64,000 nucleotides of DNA, taken from assembly GCF_008764295.1 (NCBI RefSeq), contig NZ_VTQX01000013.1:39151-103150 (forward strand). The letters are read 5' to 3'. The position numbers and the translations under genes are program-made. Source of the stretch: Bacillus methanolicus. Lineage in GTDB: Bacteria > Bacillota > Bacilli > Bacillales > Cytobacillaceae. The notes under the pieces are model-generated. The model was not told the DNA's origin. It did no database searches and worked only from the letters and a program-made list of their open reading frames with translations. Shown here piece after piece: positions 55,001 through 64,000 of this stretch; positions within the stretch are counted from its first letter, which is position 1, and each line of letters begins with the position of its first letter.

Positions 55001-55059
55001 TTGAAAGATGTTTTTCCCCGTGATATTATTTTTTTAGAGATAATATGAAACGATGTTTC
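55001..55059 (+). promoter_or_regulatory. glcB promoter with downstream IclR-type operator
   Basis: TTGAAA (55001-55006), a 17-base spacer and TATTAT (55024-55029). Directly after the predicted start site lies GAAAC-GAT-GTTTC (55047-55059) with ATAT and GTAAT flanks, similar to the GAAAC/GTTTC palindromes of IclR-family regulators such as KdgR. The IclR-type gene at 58437 is the obvious candidate repressor. Confidence 0.6.
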
Positions 55060-55088
55060 GTAATAACAAACAGATAGGAGGATAATAA

Positions 55089-57269
55089 ATGTCTGATTAT
55101 GTAAAAATTAGAAATTTAAAGGTATCACAGGTTCTTGCTAATTTCATTAATAAGGAAGCGCTACCAGAAAGTCAGGTTGAGGAGGGAGCTTTTTGGGAAG
55201 GCTTCGAAAAACTGATTATTGATTTAGCGCCAAGGAATAAAGAATTACTAGCTAAACGTGAGGAAATTCAAGAAAAAATCCATGCTTGGCATAAAGAAAA
55301 TCAAGAGTTTAAGTTTGAACAATACAAAAGCTTTTTAGAGGAAATCGGTTATTTAGAAAAAGAGGTCGAAGACTACAAAGTAACAACCAATCATGTAGAT
55401 GATGAGGTTGCGTTGCAGCCTGGCCCACAATTAGTTGTTCCTGTTGATAATGCCCGATATGCCTTAAATGCTGCAAATGCACGGTGGGGAAGTTTATATG
55501 ACGCTCTTTATGGAACCGATGTTATTAGTGAGGAAGGCGGTGCTGAGCGCAGTGGGGGTTACAACCCGATTAGGGGAGAAAAGGTGATTCGCTTTGCGAG
55601 AAATTTCCTCGATAAGGCAGCGCCTCTTTCTAATGCTTTGCATGAGGAGGCTGTGAAATATGCTGTAGTTGATGGTAAGCTGGCTGTAGCGTTAGAGGAT
55701 GGAAGGGTGACTGGATTAGTAGACCAGTCAAAGCTTATCGGTTATCAAGGAAGTGCTGAAGCACCGTCTGCTATTCTTTTAAAAAATAATCGGCTTCATT
55801 TTGAAATCCAGATCGATCCTCATTCTCCGATCGGCAAGTCTGATAAAGCTGGGGTTAAAGATGTGCTTATGGAAGCAGCTTTAACGACGATAATGGACTG
55901 TGAGGACTCAGTGGCAGCGGTCGATGCAGAAGATAAGACGCATGTTTATCGCAATTGGCTTGGTTTAATGCGAGGCGATTTAACCGCTACGTTCAAAAAA
56001 GGTGAAAAAATGATCACTCGTTCTTTGAATCCAGACCGTTTCTATACTTCTCCAAGTGGTGATGAAATTACTTTAAATGGCCGCTCCATTATGTTTACAA
56101 GGAATGTTGGCCATCTTATGACGACAAATGCCATTTTGGGGCCAAATGATGAAGAGATCCCAGAAGGTATAATGGATACGGTTATTACAAGTTTAATAGG
56201 AAAGCATACGTTATTAGGCAATGGGAAATATCAGAATAGTGCTAAAGGTTCCATCTATATCGTCAAGCCTAAAATGCATGGATCAGATGAAGTGGCATTT
56301 GCCAATGAACTTTTTGATCGAGTTGAGGATTTGCTTGAACTTAAGCGAAATACGTTAAAAATTGGGGTTATGGATGAGGAAAGAAGGACTTCTATTAATT
56401 TAAAGAATGCAATTAGTAAAGTTAAAGAACGGATTGTCTTCATCAATACAGGATTTCTTGATCGAACCGGAGACGAAATGCATACCTCTATGGAAGCGGG
56501 TGCCATGATTCGTAAAAATGATATGAAGTCAACGGCATGGCTTCAAGGCTATGAAAATTCTAACGTAAATGTCGGATTATCAGTAGGTTTTCAAGGCCAT
56601 GCCCAAATTGGGAAAGGAATGTGGGCAATCCCTGATCTGATGGCAGAGATGATTAAGCAAAAAGTTGCTCATCCTAAATCGGGTGCAAATACAGCGTGGG
56701 TTCCATCTCCAACGGCGGCAACTCTGCATGCCCTTCATTATCATGAAGTTGATGTTATAGCTGTTCAAAATGAGCTTTTAAAAGAGAAAGCGGTGGATTA
56801 TCGCGATAATATTTTACAAATTCCAGTAGTTGAAAATCCAACATGGACACTAGAAGAAATTCAACAAGAGCTTGATAATAATGCACAAGGAATTTTAGGT
56901 TATGTCGTCCGTTGGGTTGAGCAAGGAGTTGGATGTTCAAAGGTTCCCGATATTAATAATATTGGCTTGATGGAAGACCGTGCTACACTGCGAATCTCGA
57001 GTCAACATATGGCGAACTGGCTCCATCATGGGATCGTAACAGAAGAGCAGGTTTTAGAGACGCTGAAGCGTATGGCCAAAGTTGTTGATGAACAAAACGC
57101 TGGAGATGCGAACTACCGTCCAATGTCCGCTAACTATGATGATTCAGTCGCCTTCCAAGCAGCATGCGATTTGGTTTTTAAGGGGTATGAACAGCCAAGT
57201 GGCTATACGGAGCCTATTTTACATCGCCGTCGTGCAGAATTTAAGGCGAAAATAAGAGTTGGAAGTTAA
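55089..57269 (+). CDS. glcB: Malate synthase G
   Basis: A 726-residue protein, the typical length of monomeric malate synthase G. It condenses glyoxylate with acetyl-CoA to form malate. [15 protein letters not shown] and [53 protein letters not shown] (catalytic region) and [17 protein letters not shown] are characteristic. ATAGGAGGA precedes the ATG. It follows glcEFD and completes glycolate assimilation. It has its own promoter and terminator, and an IclR-type site lies in its leader. Confidence 0.96.
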   Translation: MSDYVKIRNLKVSQVLANFINKEALPESQVEEGAFWEGFEKLIIDLAPRNKELLAKREEIQEKIHAWHKENQEFKFEQYKSFLEEIGYLEKEVEDYKVTTNHVDDEVALQPGPQLVVPVDNARYALNAANARWGSLYDALYGTDVISEEGGAERSGGYNPIRGEKVIRFARNFLDKAAPLSNALHEEAVKYAVVDGKLAVALEDGRVTGLVDQSKLIGYQGSAEAPSAILLKNNRLHFEIQIDPHSPIGKSDKAGVKDVLMEAALTTIMDCEDSVAAVDAEDKTHVYRNWLGLMRGDLTATFKKGEKMITRSLNPDRFYTSPSGDEITLNGRSIMFTRNVGHLMTTNAILGPNDEEIPEGIMDTVITSLIGKHTLLGNGKYQNSAKGSIYIVKPKMHGSDEVAFANELFDRVEDLLELKRNTLKIGVMDEERRTSINLKNAISKVKERIVFINTGFLDRTGDEMHTSMEAGAMIRKNDMKSTAWLQGYENSNVNVGLSVGFQGHAQIGKGMWAIPDLMAEMIKQKVAHPKSGANTAWVPSPTAATLHALHYHEVDVIAVQNELLKEKAVDYRDNILQIPVVENPTWTLEEIQQELDNNAQGILGYVVRWVEQGVGCSKVPDINNIGLMEDRATLRISSQHMANWLHHGIVTEEQVLETLKRMAKVVDEQNAGDANYRPMSANYDDSVAFQAACDLVFKGYEQPSGYTEPILHRRRAEFKAKIRVGS

Positions 57270-57285
57270 GTAATTGACATAAAAG

Positions 57286-57320
57286 GGGGCATTCATCATT
57301 GAAAGGAATGCCTCTTTTTC
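57286..57320 (+). terminator. glcB terminator
   Basis: GGGGCATTC (57286-57294) pairs with GAATGCCTC (57306-57314; one G-T pair), followed by TTTTTC. Confidence 0.85.
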
Positions 57321-57483
57321 TTAGGTAAAGAAGCCCTTTGTTTAAAATGGATGTAAAGGATGAAGAATTAAAGCACACAGCATTTTTTTGACAAATGAGA
57401 ATCATCCGCCTGCACAAAATGTGAGCAAAAAGTTCGGCAGCCATATTTTTTAATCTTAAGCTTTGCAATATGTTGATGTTGAT

Positions 57484-57529
57484 TTGGATTCATTTTCTCA
57501 ACCCATGAATGAAAGCAATGTGAATCCAA
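57484..57529 (+). promoter_or_regulatory. Inverted repeat upstream of the FAH-family gene
   Basis: TTGGATTCA (57484-57492) and TGAATCCAA (57521-57529) form a perfect 9-bp inverted repeat with a 28-base spacer, about 56 bp before the start of the FAH-family gene. It may be an operator or a leader hairpin. The rest of the 57270-57584 gap holds the glcB terminator and no gene. Confidence 0.4.
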
Positions 57530-57584
57530 GTGCTATTTCGTTTAACAAAACCTAATCTTAAAGTTTATCCGGAGGAGTGGAAAA

Positions 57585-58361
57585 ATGAAATTTACACGTT
57601 TTTCAGTGGATGCTATTGAATATAAAGGAGTGTTGGTCGAAGACGGCATAAGAGAAATAAAAGGAGATATATTTGCAGACTGGGACTATACAGGAAAGGT
57701 TTTTTCAAAGGATGAAGTAAAGCTTCTAGCCCCGCTGATGCCTACTCAAATAATTGGAATTGGTGCGAATTATGTAGCAAGTGTTGATCAATTACCGAAT
57801 GAACTGCCTGATATTCCGGTTTTCTTTTTTAAGCCAATTTCCTCAGTCATTGGTCCAGAGGACGAGATTATCATTCCAACAGGCTGTGATACTGTAAAAT
57901 TTGAATCTGAACTTGCGGTGGTGATTGGAAAAAAAGCAAAAGATATTTCAGAAGAAGAGGTTTTTGATTATGTGTTTGGCTATACAGTTGGAAATGATGT
58001 CACCGCTCCTGCCTACTTTCACGAAGCGGGTCATTGGACAATTGGAAAGTCATTTGACACCTTTACACCATTAGGACCGTTCATTGAAACGAAAATCGAT
58101 CCAGTATCATTAAGAGTGAAAGCGCGATTGAACGGGGAAGAAAAACAAAATAGCGGGCAAGAGCTAATGATTATTTCCACCGCAAAAATGATTTCTTATC
58201 TTTCCCATGTTATGACGCTACAGCCAGGGGATGTGATTTTAACTGGCAGTCCTGTAGGAGCAGAGTTTGTTCGTGCTGGAGATGTGATAGAATGTGAAAT
58301 AGAGGAGATTGGTATATTGAGGAATTCTTTTGTGAAAAAAGCGGTCTCGGTCGAGCATTAA
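57585..58361 (+). CDS. Fumarylacetoacetate hydrolase (FAH) family protein
   Basis: A 258-residue protein of the FAH fold (hydratases, isomerases or beta-ketolases of 2-oxo acids). The metal-binding Glu/Asp set is visible in PTGCDTVKFESELAVVIGKKAKD and VFGYTVGNDVTA, with GKSFDTFTPLGPFI and LTGSPVGAEFVRAGDVIECEI further on. CCGGAGGAG precedes the ATG. Placed between malate synthase and an IclR regulator, it may process a 2-oxo or 2-hydroxy acid, possibly as an oxaloacetate decarboxylase/tautomerase-type enzyme (inference). Confidence 0.9.
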   Translation: MKFTRFSVDAIEYKGVLVEDGIREIKGDIFADWDYTGKVFSKDEVKLLAPLMPTQIIGIGANYVASVDQLPNELPDIPVFFFKPISSVIGPEDEIIIPTGCDTVKFESELAVVIGKKAKDISEEEVFDYVFGYTVGNDVTAPAYFHEAGHWTIGKSFDTFTPLGPFIETKIDPVSLRVKARLNGEEKQNSGQELMIISTAKMISYLSHVMTLQPGDVILTGSPVGAEFVRAGDVIECEIEEIGILRNSFVKKAVSVEH

Positions 58362-58436
58362 GTTATGTAATAATGGCTCTTTTTCCATTTTGAAAAGGAG
58401 CCATCGTTACTTCGTATGAAGCGGAGGTGTGAATGG

Positions 58437-59210
58437 ATGGAAAGAGACAATATGGTTAAATCAGTGGGACGAGCACTGGATATTATTAATTTAGTAAGCT
58501 CGAAAAAAGGGGGGTTAGGTGTAACAGAAATCGCAAAGCAAGTTGATATTAATAAGAGCTCTGTTTACCGGATTCTTTCAACGTTAGCTCAGTATGGTTA
58601 TATTGAACAGGATGTCGATACTGGACGTTATAAATTAGGTTATAAATTTCTGGATATTAGTTCAAAACTTTTAGAATCAATTGATATTAGAGCAGAGGCA
58701 AGACCTTTCTTATTGGAATTAGAACGGGAAACAAATGAAGTCATTCACTTAGCTGTATGGGACCAGGGCGAGGTTGTATACATTGAAAAACTGGAAGGAA
58801 ATCAAACATTACGCATGCATTCAAAGGTTGGAAAGCGAGCTCCCATGCATTGTACTTCTGTTGGCAAAGCAATTCTTGCTTACTTACCGTTAAATGTCGT
58901 AGAAGATATTATTGAAAGAAAAGGGCTCCCGATCCATACAGAAGCAACGATCACTGAGAAAGAGGCGTTTCTAAAAGAATTAGTTAAAATTAAGCAAAAA
59001 GGATACGCTTTGGATTTGGAAGAAAATGAATATGGAATCACTTGCATTGCAGTTCCACTGTTCGACCATTTAGGGAAGGTCATAGCCTCGGTAAGTATTT
59101 CCGGACCAACGATAAGGATGACGGCAGCAAGATTGGAACAATTGAAAATAAGAATGAAGGAAGCAGGAGCGAAAATATCAGGAAGATTAGGGTACGTAAA
59201 TACTGTTTAG
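58437..59210 (+). CDS. IclR-family transcriptional regulator
   Basis: A protein (~257 residues). The N-terminal winged helix (SVGRALDIINLVSSKKGGLGVTEIAKQVDINKSSVYRILSTLAQYGYIEQD, ~6-58) is followed by the IclR effector domain (MHSKVGKRAPMHCTSVGKAILAYLP; GYALDLEENEYGITCIAVPLFD; ISGPTIRMT). ATG 58437 follows GGAGGTG by seven bases. IclR members sense small carboxylates, including glyoxylate and pyruvate. It probably regulates glcB, through the palindrome at 55047, and perhaps the FAH-family and permease genes. Confidence 0.93.
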   Translation: MERDNMVKSVGRALDIINLVSSKKGGLGVTEIAKQVDINKSSVYRILSTLAQYGYIEQDVDTGRYKLGYKFLDISSKLLESIDIRAEARPFLLELERETNEVIHLAVWDQGEVVYIEKLEGNQTLRMHSKVGKRAPMHCTSVGKAILAYLPLNVVEDIIERKGLPIHTEATITEKEAFLKELVKIKQKGYALDLEENEYGITCIAVPLFDHLGKVIASVSISGPTIRMTAARLEQLKIRMKEAGAKISGRLGYVNTV

Positions 59211-59759
59211 GAAACATATGAAATTAACGTTGGTGTTGATTTTGGCTCATCTCATGTGAGGTTTCACACGAGATGAGCCAAAATCATTTTCTCAACAACT
59301 TTGTTTAACTATCCATTAAAAAATCTCGAAGCTTTGTTTCACAATGATGAAGCGATTGAGCATCAGGTAAAGGATGGCAGTATGGCTTGGAAAATGTTGC
59401 GGGTTTTAAAAATTTACTAATGCTGAGTTTCAGCACTTCAAGTTCAAAAACGAACGTTCATTTGATTTTTACATTTTAAGGAGTAAATGCGGATTATTAA
59501 ACTTGGTATTGTTCGTTTTAATTAGCGATGGTACATTATGAAATTGGATTCCTACTGTTAATTGTTTTAAACAATGCAATTTGATTGTTGTTTTTCTGTG
59601 GAGATTCATAAAAAAGTATAGCAAGCAAATTTTTTTATTTCTCTTCAAAGGTGGACGCTCCTAAGTTGCTATAACTAGAGAGTGTGTTGAACTTTATATA
59701 AAAGAGCGATCATATGGATTTTTTGTCGTAATAAAATGAAGTGAATTTTCTAAAAATTA
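59211..59759 (+). other. Intergenic stretch upstream of the permease promoter
   Basis: No gene is found. The stretch contains the long hairpin 59238-59285 and otherwise AT-rich sequence without recognisable elements up to the promoter at 59760. Confidence 0.5.
59238..59285. repeat. Palindromic element, minimal copy D
   Basis: A perfect 16-bp stem GATTTTGGCTCATCTC (59238-59253) pairs with 59270-59285. After one mismatch an inner TGTGA/TCACA stem closes with loop GGTT. The right half TTTCACACGAGATGAGCC matches the ends of copies A and C. It lies 27 bases after the IclR gene and could serve as its terminator, but no T-run follows. Confidence 0.75.
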
Positions 59760-59836
59760 TTGAAACTATAGTATAAGTGTGTATAATTTAAGTAAGTATC
59801 TCCTGTTATATAACAAATATAATATTGTTATATGAC
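59760..59836 (+). promoter_or_regulatory. lctP promoter with downstream operator-like palindromes
   Basis: TTGAAA (59760-59765), a 16-base spacer and a perfect TATAAT (59782-59787). Just downstream are the perfect palindrome TGTTATATAACA (59804-59815) and a second GTTATATGAC (59827-59836), placed where a repressor would block elongation. The same GTTATA half-site occurs upstream of the fadR-type gene. Confidence 0.6.
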
Positions 59837-59901
59837 TTTGTTGTCTATTGTGCAACAATTGAAATCATTGTTTTTTATCATCAAACGGAAGGGGAAGTGC
59901 T

Positions 59902-61686
59902 ATGAGCACAGGAATGCTTGCTTTTTTATCGCTATTGCCGATTATAGCAGTAGCAATCTTTCTTGTTGGATTAAGATGGCCAGCAAGTAAAGCAATGCCA
60001 ATTTCTTATTTAGTTGCAATTGGACTTGCGTTATTTGTTTGGAAGGTTCCGGGTGCCAATGTTGCAGCTGCATCATTGCATGGGTTATTTACGGCCGGGA
60101 CACTATTGTACATTATTTTTGGCGCAATCTTACTGTTAAACACGCTTCAGGAGAGTGGCGGAATTAAAACGATTCGCCAAGGTTTCACTGATATTTCTCC
60201 AGATCGACGTATTCAAGTGATCATTGTTGCTTGGTTATTTGGCTCCTTTATAGAAGGATCTGCCGGATTTGGTACACCCGCGGCCGTAGCTGTGCCGCTG
60301 ATGGTAGGATTAGGATTTCCAGCAATGGCAGCTGTTGTGGCTGGAATGTTAATTCAGAGCACACCTGTATCATTTGGTGCTGTAGGTACTCCAATGTTGG
60401 TCGGAGTTCAGTCCGGCTTATCGGCAGATGCAAGTCTTTCCAATGACTTTTTAGCTTTAACGATTGAGATCGCGGGGAAGGTATCTATTCTTCACATGAT
60501 TGCCGGGACGCTCGTGCCCCTTATCGTTGTTGCATTTATGACAAAATTTTTCGGAAAAAACAAATCTTTTACTGAAGGGTTGAAGATTTGGAAGTTTGCT
60601 TTATTCTCAGCTTTTGCGATGACGATTCCATATGTAATCGTTGCTAATACACTTGGTCCAGAATTCCCTTCGATGGTTGGAGGTTTAGTTGGTTTAGCTA
60701 TTGTGATTTACGCTGCCAAAAAAGGATTATTTATGCCTAAAGAAGATGAAATTTGGGATTTCGAAGAAAAATCCAAATGGGATCCAGAATGGATTGGCAA
60801 ATTAGAAATGAAAGATATTGCTCATAAAAGTGGAAATATGAGTATGGCGAAAGCATGGACTCCGTATGTTTTAATTGGTCTTTTTCTTGTCTTGACACGT
60901 TTGCAATCGCTTCCATTCTTAGAATGGACACAAGCGTGGACTTTAAAATGGGAAAATATTTTCGATTCTGGAATCACAACTAGCTTTCAGCCTCTCTACT
61001 CTCCAGGATTTATCTTTATTCTGGTATCTGTCATCACTTACTTCCTCCATGGGATGAACGGAAAAGCCTATGGCAGAGCATGGTCACATTCAGGAAAAAC
61101 AATGCTGTCAGCTTCAACAGCACTCATTTTTACCGTTCCAATGGTTCAAGTTTTTTTAAATACAGGAGGTGGAGCGGCAGGTTATGAGCGGATGCCGATT
61201 GAATTAGCCAACGCTGTGGCAGCATTAACTGGTGATTTTTGGCCGATTTTTGCGACATTTATTGGCGGTTTAGGAGCATTTATTGCTGGTAGCAATACTG
61301 TTAGCAATATGATGTTCTCCTTGTTCCAATATGATGTTGGTTCGCAAATTGGTGTTGATCCAACGTGGATCGTTGCACTACAAGCAGTAGGTGGAGCTGC
61401 GGGAAATATGATCTGCGTTCATAATGTAGTTGCTGCTTCGGCAGTTGTCGGTCTTGTTGGAAAGGAAGGGACGGTTATACGGAAAACACTCCTTCCGTTT
61501 GCATACTACTCCTTGTTTGCTGGTTCGCTCGGATATGCGATCGTCTGGTTCTCTGAAAAAGGTTTAGTTAATATCGGTTCCGTTATTGCGCTCTTAATTG
61601 CCATTGGTGCGATTTATATTATTGCAACGAATCAAAGAAGGGCCAATCTATTAGTAAATAATTCTGGAATAAGCACACCTAAATAG
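59902..61686 (+). CDS. lctP: L-lactate/glycolate permease (LctP/GlcA family)
   Basis: A 594-residue transporter with about 13-14 membrane helices. Family blocks are [34 protein letters not shown], and late in the protein [20 protein letters not shown] and [20 protein letters not shown]. It imports lactate or glycolate with protons. Next to glcEFD and malate synthase G the substrate is probably glycolate, though LctP and GlcA cannot be told apart by eye. GGAAGGGGAAG precedes the ATG. Confidence 0.92.
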   Translation: MSTGMLAFLSLLPIIAVAIFLVGLRWPASKAMPISYLVAIGLALFVWKVPGANVAAASLHGLFTAGTLLYIIFGAILLLNTLQESGGIKTIRQGFTDISPDRRIQVIIVAWLFGSFIEGSAGFGTPAAVAVPLMVGLGFPAMAAVVAGMLIQSTPVSFGAVGTPMLVGVQSGLSADASLSNDFLALTIEIAGKVSILHMIAGTLVPLIVVAFMTKFFGKNKSFTEGLKIWKFALFSAFAMTIPYVIVANTLGPEFPSMVGGLVGLAIVIYAAKKGLFMPKEDEIWDFEEKSKWDPEWIGKLEMKDIAHKSGNMSMAKAWTPYVLIGLFLVLTRLQSLPFLEWTQAWTLKWENIFDSGITTSFQPLYSPGFIFILVSVITYFLHGMNGKAYGRAWSHSGKTMLSASTALIFTVPMVQVFLNTGGGAAGYERMPIELANAVAALTGDFWPIFATFIGGLGAFIAGSNTVSNMMFSLFQYDVGSQIGVDPTWIVALQAVGGAAGNMICVHNVVAASAVVGLVGKEGTVIRKTLLPFAYYSLFAGSLGYAIVWFSEKGLVNIGSVIALLIAIGAIYIIATNQRRANLLVNNSGISTPK

Positions 61687-61703
61687 AGAGTGGTAAAAGG
61701 CGA

Positions 61704-61727
61704 CCTAGGAGTCTATTTACTTCTAGG
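61704..61727 (+). terminator. Hairpin after lctP
   Basis: CCTAGGAGT pairs with ACTTCTAGG (one G-T pair) around a six-base loop, 17 bases after the permease stop. No T-run follows, so termination is uncertain. Confidence 0.45.
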
Positions 61728-61838
61728 CCGCACAATGATTTAGAACACGAAATAGGAGGCTTCAGCGAATCGCAGGAGAGGATTTCAATTGCGCGTCATG
61801 GCAAGCTTTGTATCAATTTTTGGCAGATATTCAATTTA

Positions 61839-62024
61839 TTAAAAATTCTTCTTAAAATTGCTAAAATTTAGCTTTTGATATTGAAGAACATACTGATCGA
61901 GCATCTGACTTAATTGTATTGTATTTTTACTAGATAGACCTTCCTTAATTCCAGTTTGGATCATTTCTTTTCTTAGTGTTTCAATTTTGTAGAAAAGGCT
62001 TTCTTCTAAACAGGACCTAGACAT
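61839..62024 (-). CDS. Spo0E-family aspartyl-phosphate phosphatase
   Basis: A 61-residue protein of the Spo0E-like family, which dephosphorylates Spo0A~P and so delays sporulation. Two helices are expected; the family signature is visible as LSQMLDQYVLQYQ (SxxLD motif) near residues 38-50. AAGGAG lies eight bases before the ATG on the minus strand. It stands alone, unlinked in function to its neighbours. Confidence 0.83.
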   Translation of the reverse strand: MSRSCLEESLFYKIETLRKEMIQTGIKEGLSSKNTIQLSQMLDQYVLQYQKLNFSNFKKNF

Positions 62025-62198
62025 GTAAATAACTCCTTAGTAAGTGAAAAATAGTGAAACGAATAAGGATGCCATCTCAAAGTTTGTGATCTCATGCATA
62101 ATTAAAACCCCTATTTCCTTGATTTCAGGTAATAAAGGGGTCTATTACATTTTAATACAGATTTTAACAGATTGCAGTGATATTTTCCACATCGAAAT

Positions 62199-62228
62199 AA
62201 AAAAATTCGAGATATCTCGAATTTTTTT
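62199..62228. terminator. Perfect palindromic terminator of the molybdoenzyme genes
   Basis: A 30-bp perfect palindrome: A7, the core TTCGAGATATCTCGAA (62206-62221) and T7. It lies downstream of the minus-strand Fe-S gene. It can work in both directions. The surrounding 62025-62330 gap holds no gene. Confidence 0.88.
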
Positions 62229-62330
62229 ATGGTTTCACAGCAATGTTCGTGTGGAAAAACATTTTTTTGTCGTACTCTAAATGATCTTGTCAAAAAATAG
62301 CATATGAAATGGTCTGTATTAAATGGATAA

Positions 62331-62870
62331 TCATTCTACAAGAAAGTGTCTTTTCTTTTCGGTAATAGGATAAAAAACGACAGACGGTTGTGTTATTCGA
62401 ATATCAGGGATCCCCAAAATGGATGGGACCGCCTGAGGATCATAAAAATTTTCCAAGTCCACCAACTGTAGTGCTTCTGTTGAACAGGCCTCCACACAAG
62501 CGGGCAGTAAACCCCGATCTTGTCTAGGATAACACATCTGACATTTGCTAACTTTATTCGTTTCATAATCGAATTGAGGGGCCTCGTAAGGGCATGCTGC
62601 TATGCATAGTCTACAGCCTGTACAAAGATTCGAATCAATTAAAACAATTCCATCATGCCGCTTCATAAAAGCATTTTCAGGACAAACTCGAAAGCATTCA
62701 GGGCTATTGCAGTGATTGCAGGATAGGGAGAGAAACCCTTGAGATGACTTCGATACTTTGCGCCAACGAACGTTCCTGTCTGTGTGATTTTCATTACGAC
62801 AAGCAATTTCACAGGAGGTACAGCCAATGCAATGGTCTGCATTAAAAACAAATCCCATTTGTTTAGACAT
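62331..62870 (-). CDS. 4Fe-4S electron-transfer subunit (DmsB/PhsB type)
   Basis: A 179-residue ferredoxin-like subunit with four cysteine clusters: CIGCTSCEIACRNEN, CNHCNSPECFRVCP, CTGCRLCIAACP and CQMCYPRQDRGLLPACVEACSTEAL. It thus holds four [4Fe-4S] sites as in DmsB, PsrB and NrfC. It would carry electrons between a membrane partner and the molybdopterin subunit encoded just upstream on the same strand. No membrane-anchor subunit follows before the terminator. It is probably orphaned if the catalytic gene is broken. Confidence 0.9.
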   Translation of the reverse strand: MSKQMGFVFNADHCIGCTSCEIACRNENHTDRNVRWRKVSKSSQGFLSLSCNHCNSPECFRVCPENAFMKRHDGIVLIDSNLCTGCRLCIAACPYEAPQFDYETNKVSKCQMCYPRQDRGLLPACVEACSTEALQLVDLENFYDPQAVPSILGIPDIRITQPSVVFYPITEKKRHFLVE

Positions 62871-62888
62871 ATAATCAACTCATTTCTT

Positions 62889-63965
62889 CTATGGGTGTTT
62901 TAGACTCTTAATACTTACAAAGCAATCATAAAAATGAGTGCTTGATAGTTCTTCTTGTTTTTGCAGTTGTGAGCCAATTAATTGATTGATAGAGTTTTCA
63001 CCGCTTTGACTGACGAGAACGACATCATGTGGCAGATGTTGATTTTTGCACGCTTTGATGATGATCGTTCCGTTTTCATTGTAAACTTTCACTTTTTCTC
63101 CATCGTTAATTCCCAATGACTCTGCTACCTTGCTGTTTATTTCAATAACGGTCTCATCTGGCTTGGGATTTAGCCAGGAGATGAGAGCAAACTGAGAATG
63201 TATTTTTAATAATGTTTGAGGGGAGAGCAGTCGAAATGGATATCGTGAGGGCTTCCCCTTTGTTTCCAGCCGCAGTGAATGCAACATGGCTTTCACGTCA
63301 TCTACTTGTATAAATGAAAAGTGCTTATTCTCTGTTTGATTAGCGAGTCGTGGCTTAGGTCCATCAACTAAACTCGTATACGATTTGAGGCCATACAAAG
63401 CTTGCACCTTTTCATTAAGTTCAAGCTCAATCCAATCTTTCGGTTCTAGCTCATAAGGAAATGTGGAAAAACCAGGACGGAGCATGTTTAATTTTGCCGT
63501 TAACTCACGGGCAATTTTTAAATCACTTTTCGTTTCGTAAAATGACGGTATTGCTTTTTGATTTATAGAGAGCCAATGATGCCAGTATCCCACATTTAAA
63601 TCCTCTTCCTCAAAATGACTTGCTGCCGGAAGAACAATGTCTGAATGTTTAGCAGTATTCGTCATAAAAAGGTCAACTGTGACGATCAATTCCAATTCTT
63701 TAAATAATTCTTGCCAGACATTAATGTTCATATCCTGTGAAAGTGGACTTCGAGATGCAATCCATAATAATTTAAGAGGAGGATCTTGTAAATTTTTTGC
63801 TTCCATCGCAAAGTTTGCACAATTGATCATTCTCGAATTTTTAATAGATGCATGTTTTTTTTCTGGGAAGTTTAATAGATTCATTGGAAAATCTTCATAA
63901 TTGGAATGTGTAAAATAGACACCCCCATTTGCTATATATAGTCTCTCGGAAATTAATTTTCCGCA
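62889..63965 (-). pseudogene. Molybdopterin oxidoreductase, C-terminal part only
   Basis: About 330-360 residues matching the second half of a DMSO-reductase-family catalytic subunit: PPLKLLWIASRSPLSQD, TVDLFMTNTAKHSDIVLPAASHFEEED, then a molybdopterin-dinucleotide-binding domain (INSKVAESLGINDGEKVKVYNENG). The open frame extends upstream of the Met at 63884, with family-like NGGVYFTHSNYEDFP, to an in-frame stop at 63966-63968. That Met has no ribosome site. The N-terminal Fe-S and Mo-binding parts are missing, and two hairpins lie at the break. It looks truncated or disrupted; the window ends 32 bases later. Confidence 0.65.
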
Positions 63966-63967
63966 TT

Positions 63968-63995
63968 AGCTCTAGTCTTACGACTAGGGCTTTTT
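63968..63995 (+). terminator. Hairpin with T-run at the window end
   Basis: AGCTCTAGTC (63968-63977) pairs with GACTAGGGCT (63982-63991; one G-T pair) around TTAC, followed by TTTT. A second stem CGGAAA/TTTCCG lies at 63947-63963. Besides a terminator, such hairpins also mark the ends of IS200/IS605-type elements, which would explain the interruption of the molybdoenzyme frame. Confidence 0.5.
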
Positions 63996-64000
63996 ATCGT

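Noticed and set aside
62044..62293. 78-codon (+) and 60-codon (-) frames across the palindromic terminator
   Set aside because: They run through the perfect palindrome at 62199-62228 and have no ribosome site; low-complexity translation artefacts.

Overview
The window looks like part of the chromosome of a low-GC, endospore-forming Bacillaceae species. The reasons are AGGAGG-type ribosome binding sites with frequent TTG/GTG starts, an exopolysaccharide locus built from B. subtilis eps-type proteins (EpsC, L, N, A, B, D), a SinR-like regulator, the yugI...yugJ-pgi-yugN-yugO gene order, a Spo0E-type phosphatase and a CsgA-like spore protein. The species cannot be named from sequence alone. I recognise no rRNA, tRNA, CRISPR array or intact transposon.

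1-29 kb: a large exopolysaccharide (EPS) island, all on the + strand. It holds sugar-nucleotide enzymes (EpsC, GtaB, GalE, RfbA, RfbB, two DegT aminotransferases), the initiating phosphosugar transferase (EpsL), a SinR/SlrR-like regulator, the chain-length/BY-kinase/phosphatase module (EpsA, EpsB, PHP phosphatase), several glycosyltransferases, a Wzy-like polymerase, a Wzx-like flippase and two GNAT-fold acyltransferases. After a perfect sigma-A promoter whose spacer is a SinR-type palindrome comes a cassette of GT14 glycosyltransferase, LysA-like PLP decarboxylase, membrane M28 peptidase, ATP-grasp ligase and acyltransferase. Together these suggest a Wzx/Wzy polymer carrying amino sugars, possibly decorated with amino-acid- or amine-derived groups. 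About 950 bp of apparently non-coding DNA with hairpin repeats separates two paralogous glycosyltransferases.

29-43 kb: housekeeping genes. These are a metallophosphoesterase, a chemotaxis transducer behind a sigma-D-like promoter, yugI with a structured leader, rocR/rocD with a textbook sigma-54 promoter, the yugJ-pgi-yugN-yugO block, a YceI-family protein, csgA and yteA.

43-49 kb: a peptide/opine-type ABC transporter operon (two ATPases, lipoprotein, two permeases) behind a good sigma-A promoter.

50-62 kb: a glycolate/2-hydroxyacid utilisation region. It contains a FadR-type regulator, glcE-glcF-glcD, malate synthase G, a fumarylacetoacetate-hydrolase-family protein, an IclR-type regulator and an LctP/GlcA permease. 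An IclR-type palindrome lies just downstream of the glcB promoter, and GTTATA-type palindromes lie near fadR and lctP.

62-64 kb: a Spo0E-like gene, then a minus-strand Fe-S subunit and the C-terminal part of its molybdopterin oxidoreductase. That coding frame is interrupted close to the window end by a stop and two hairpins.

A family of intergenic palindromic elements, one folding as a cloverleaf of about 166 bp, recurs at about 29.0, 30.2, 32.1 and 59.2 kb.
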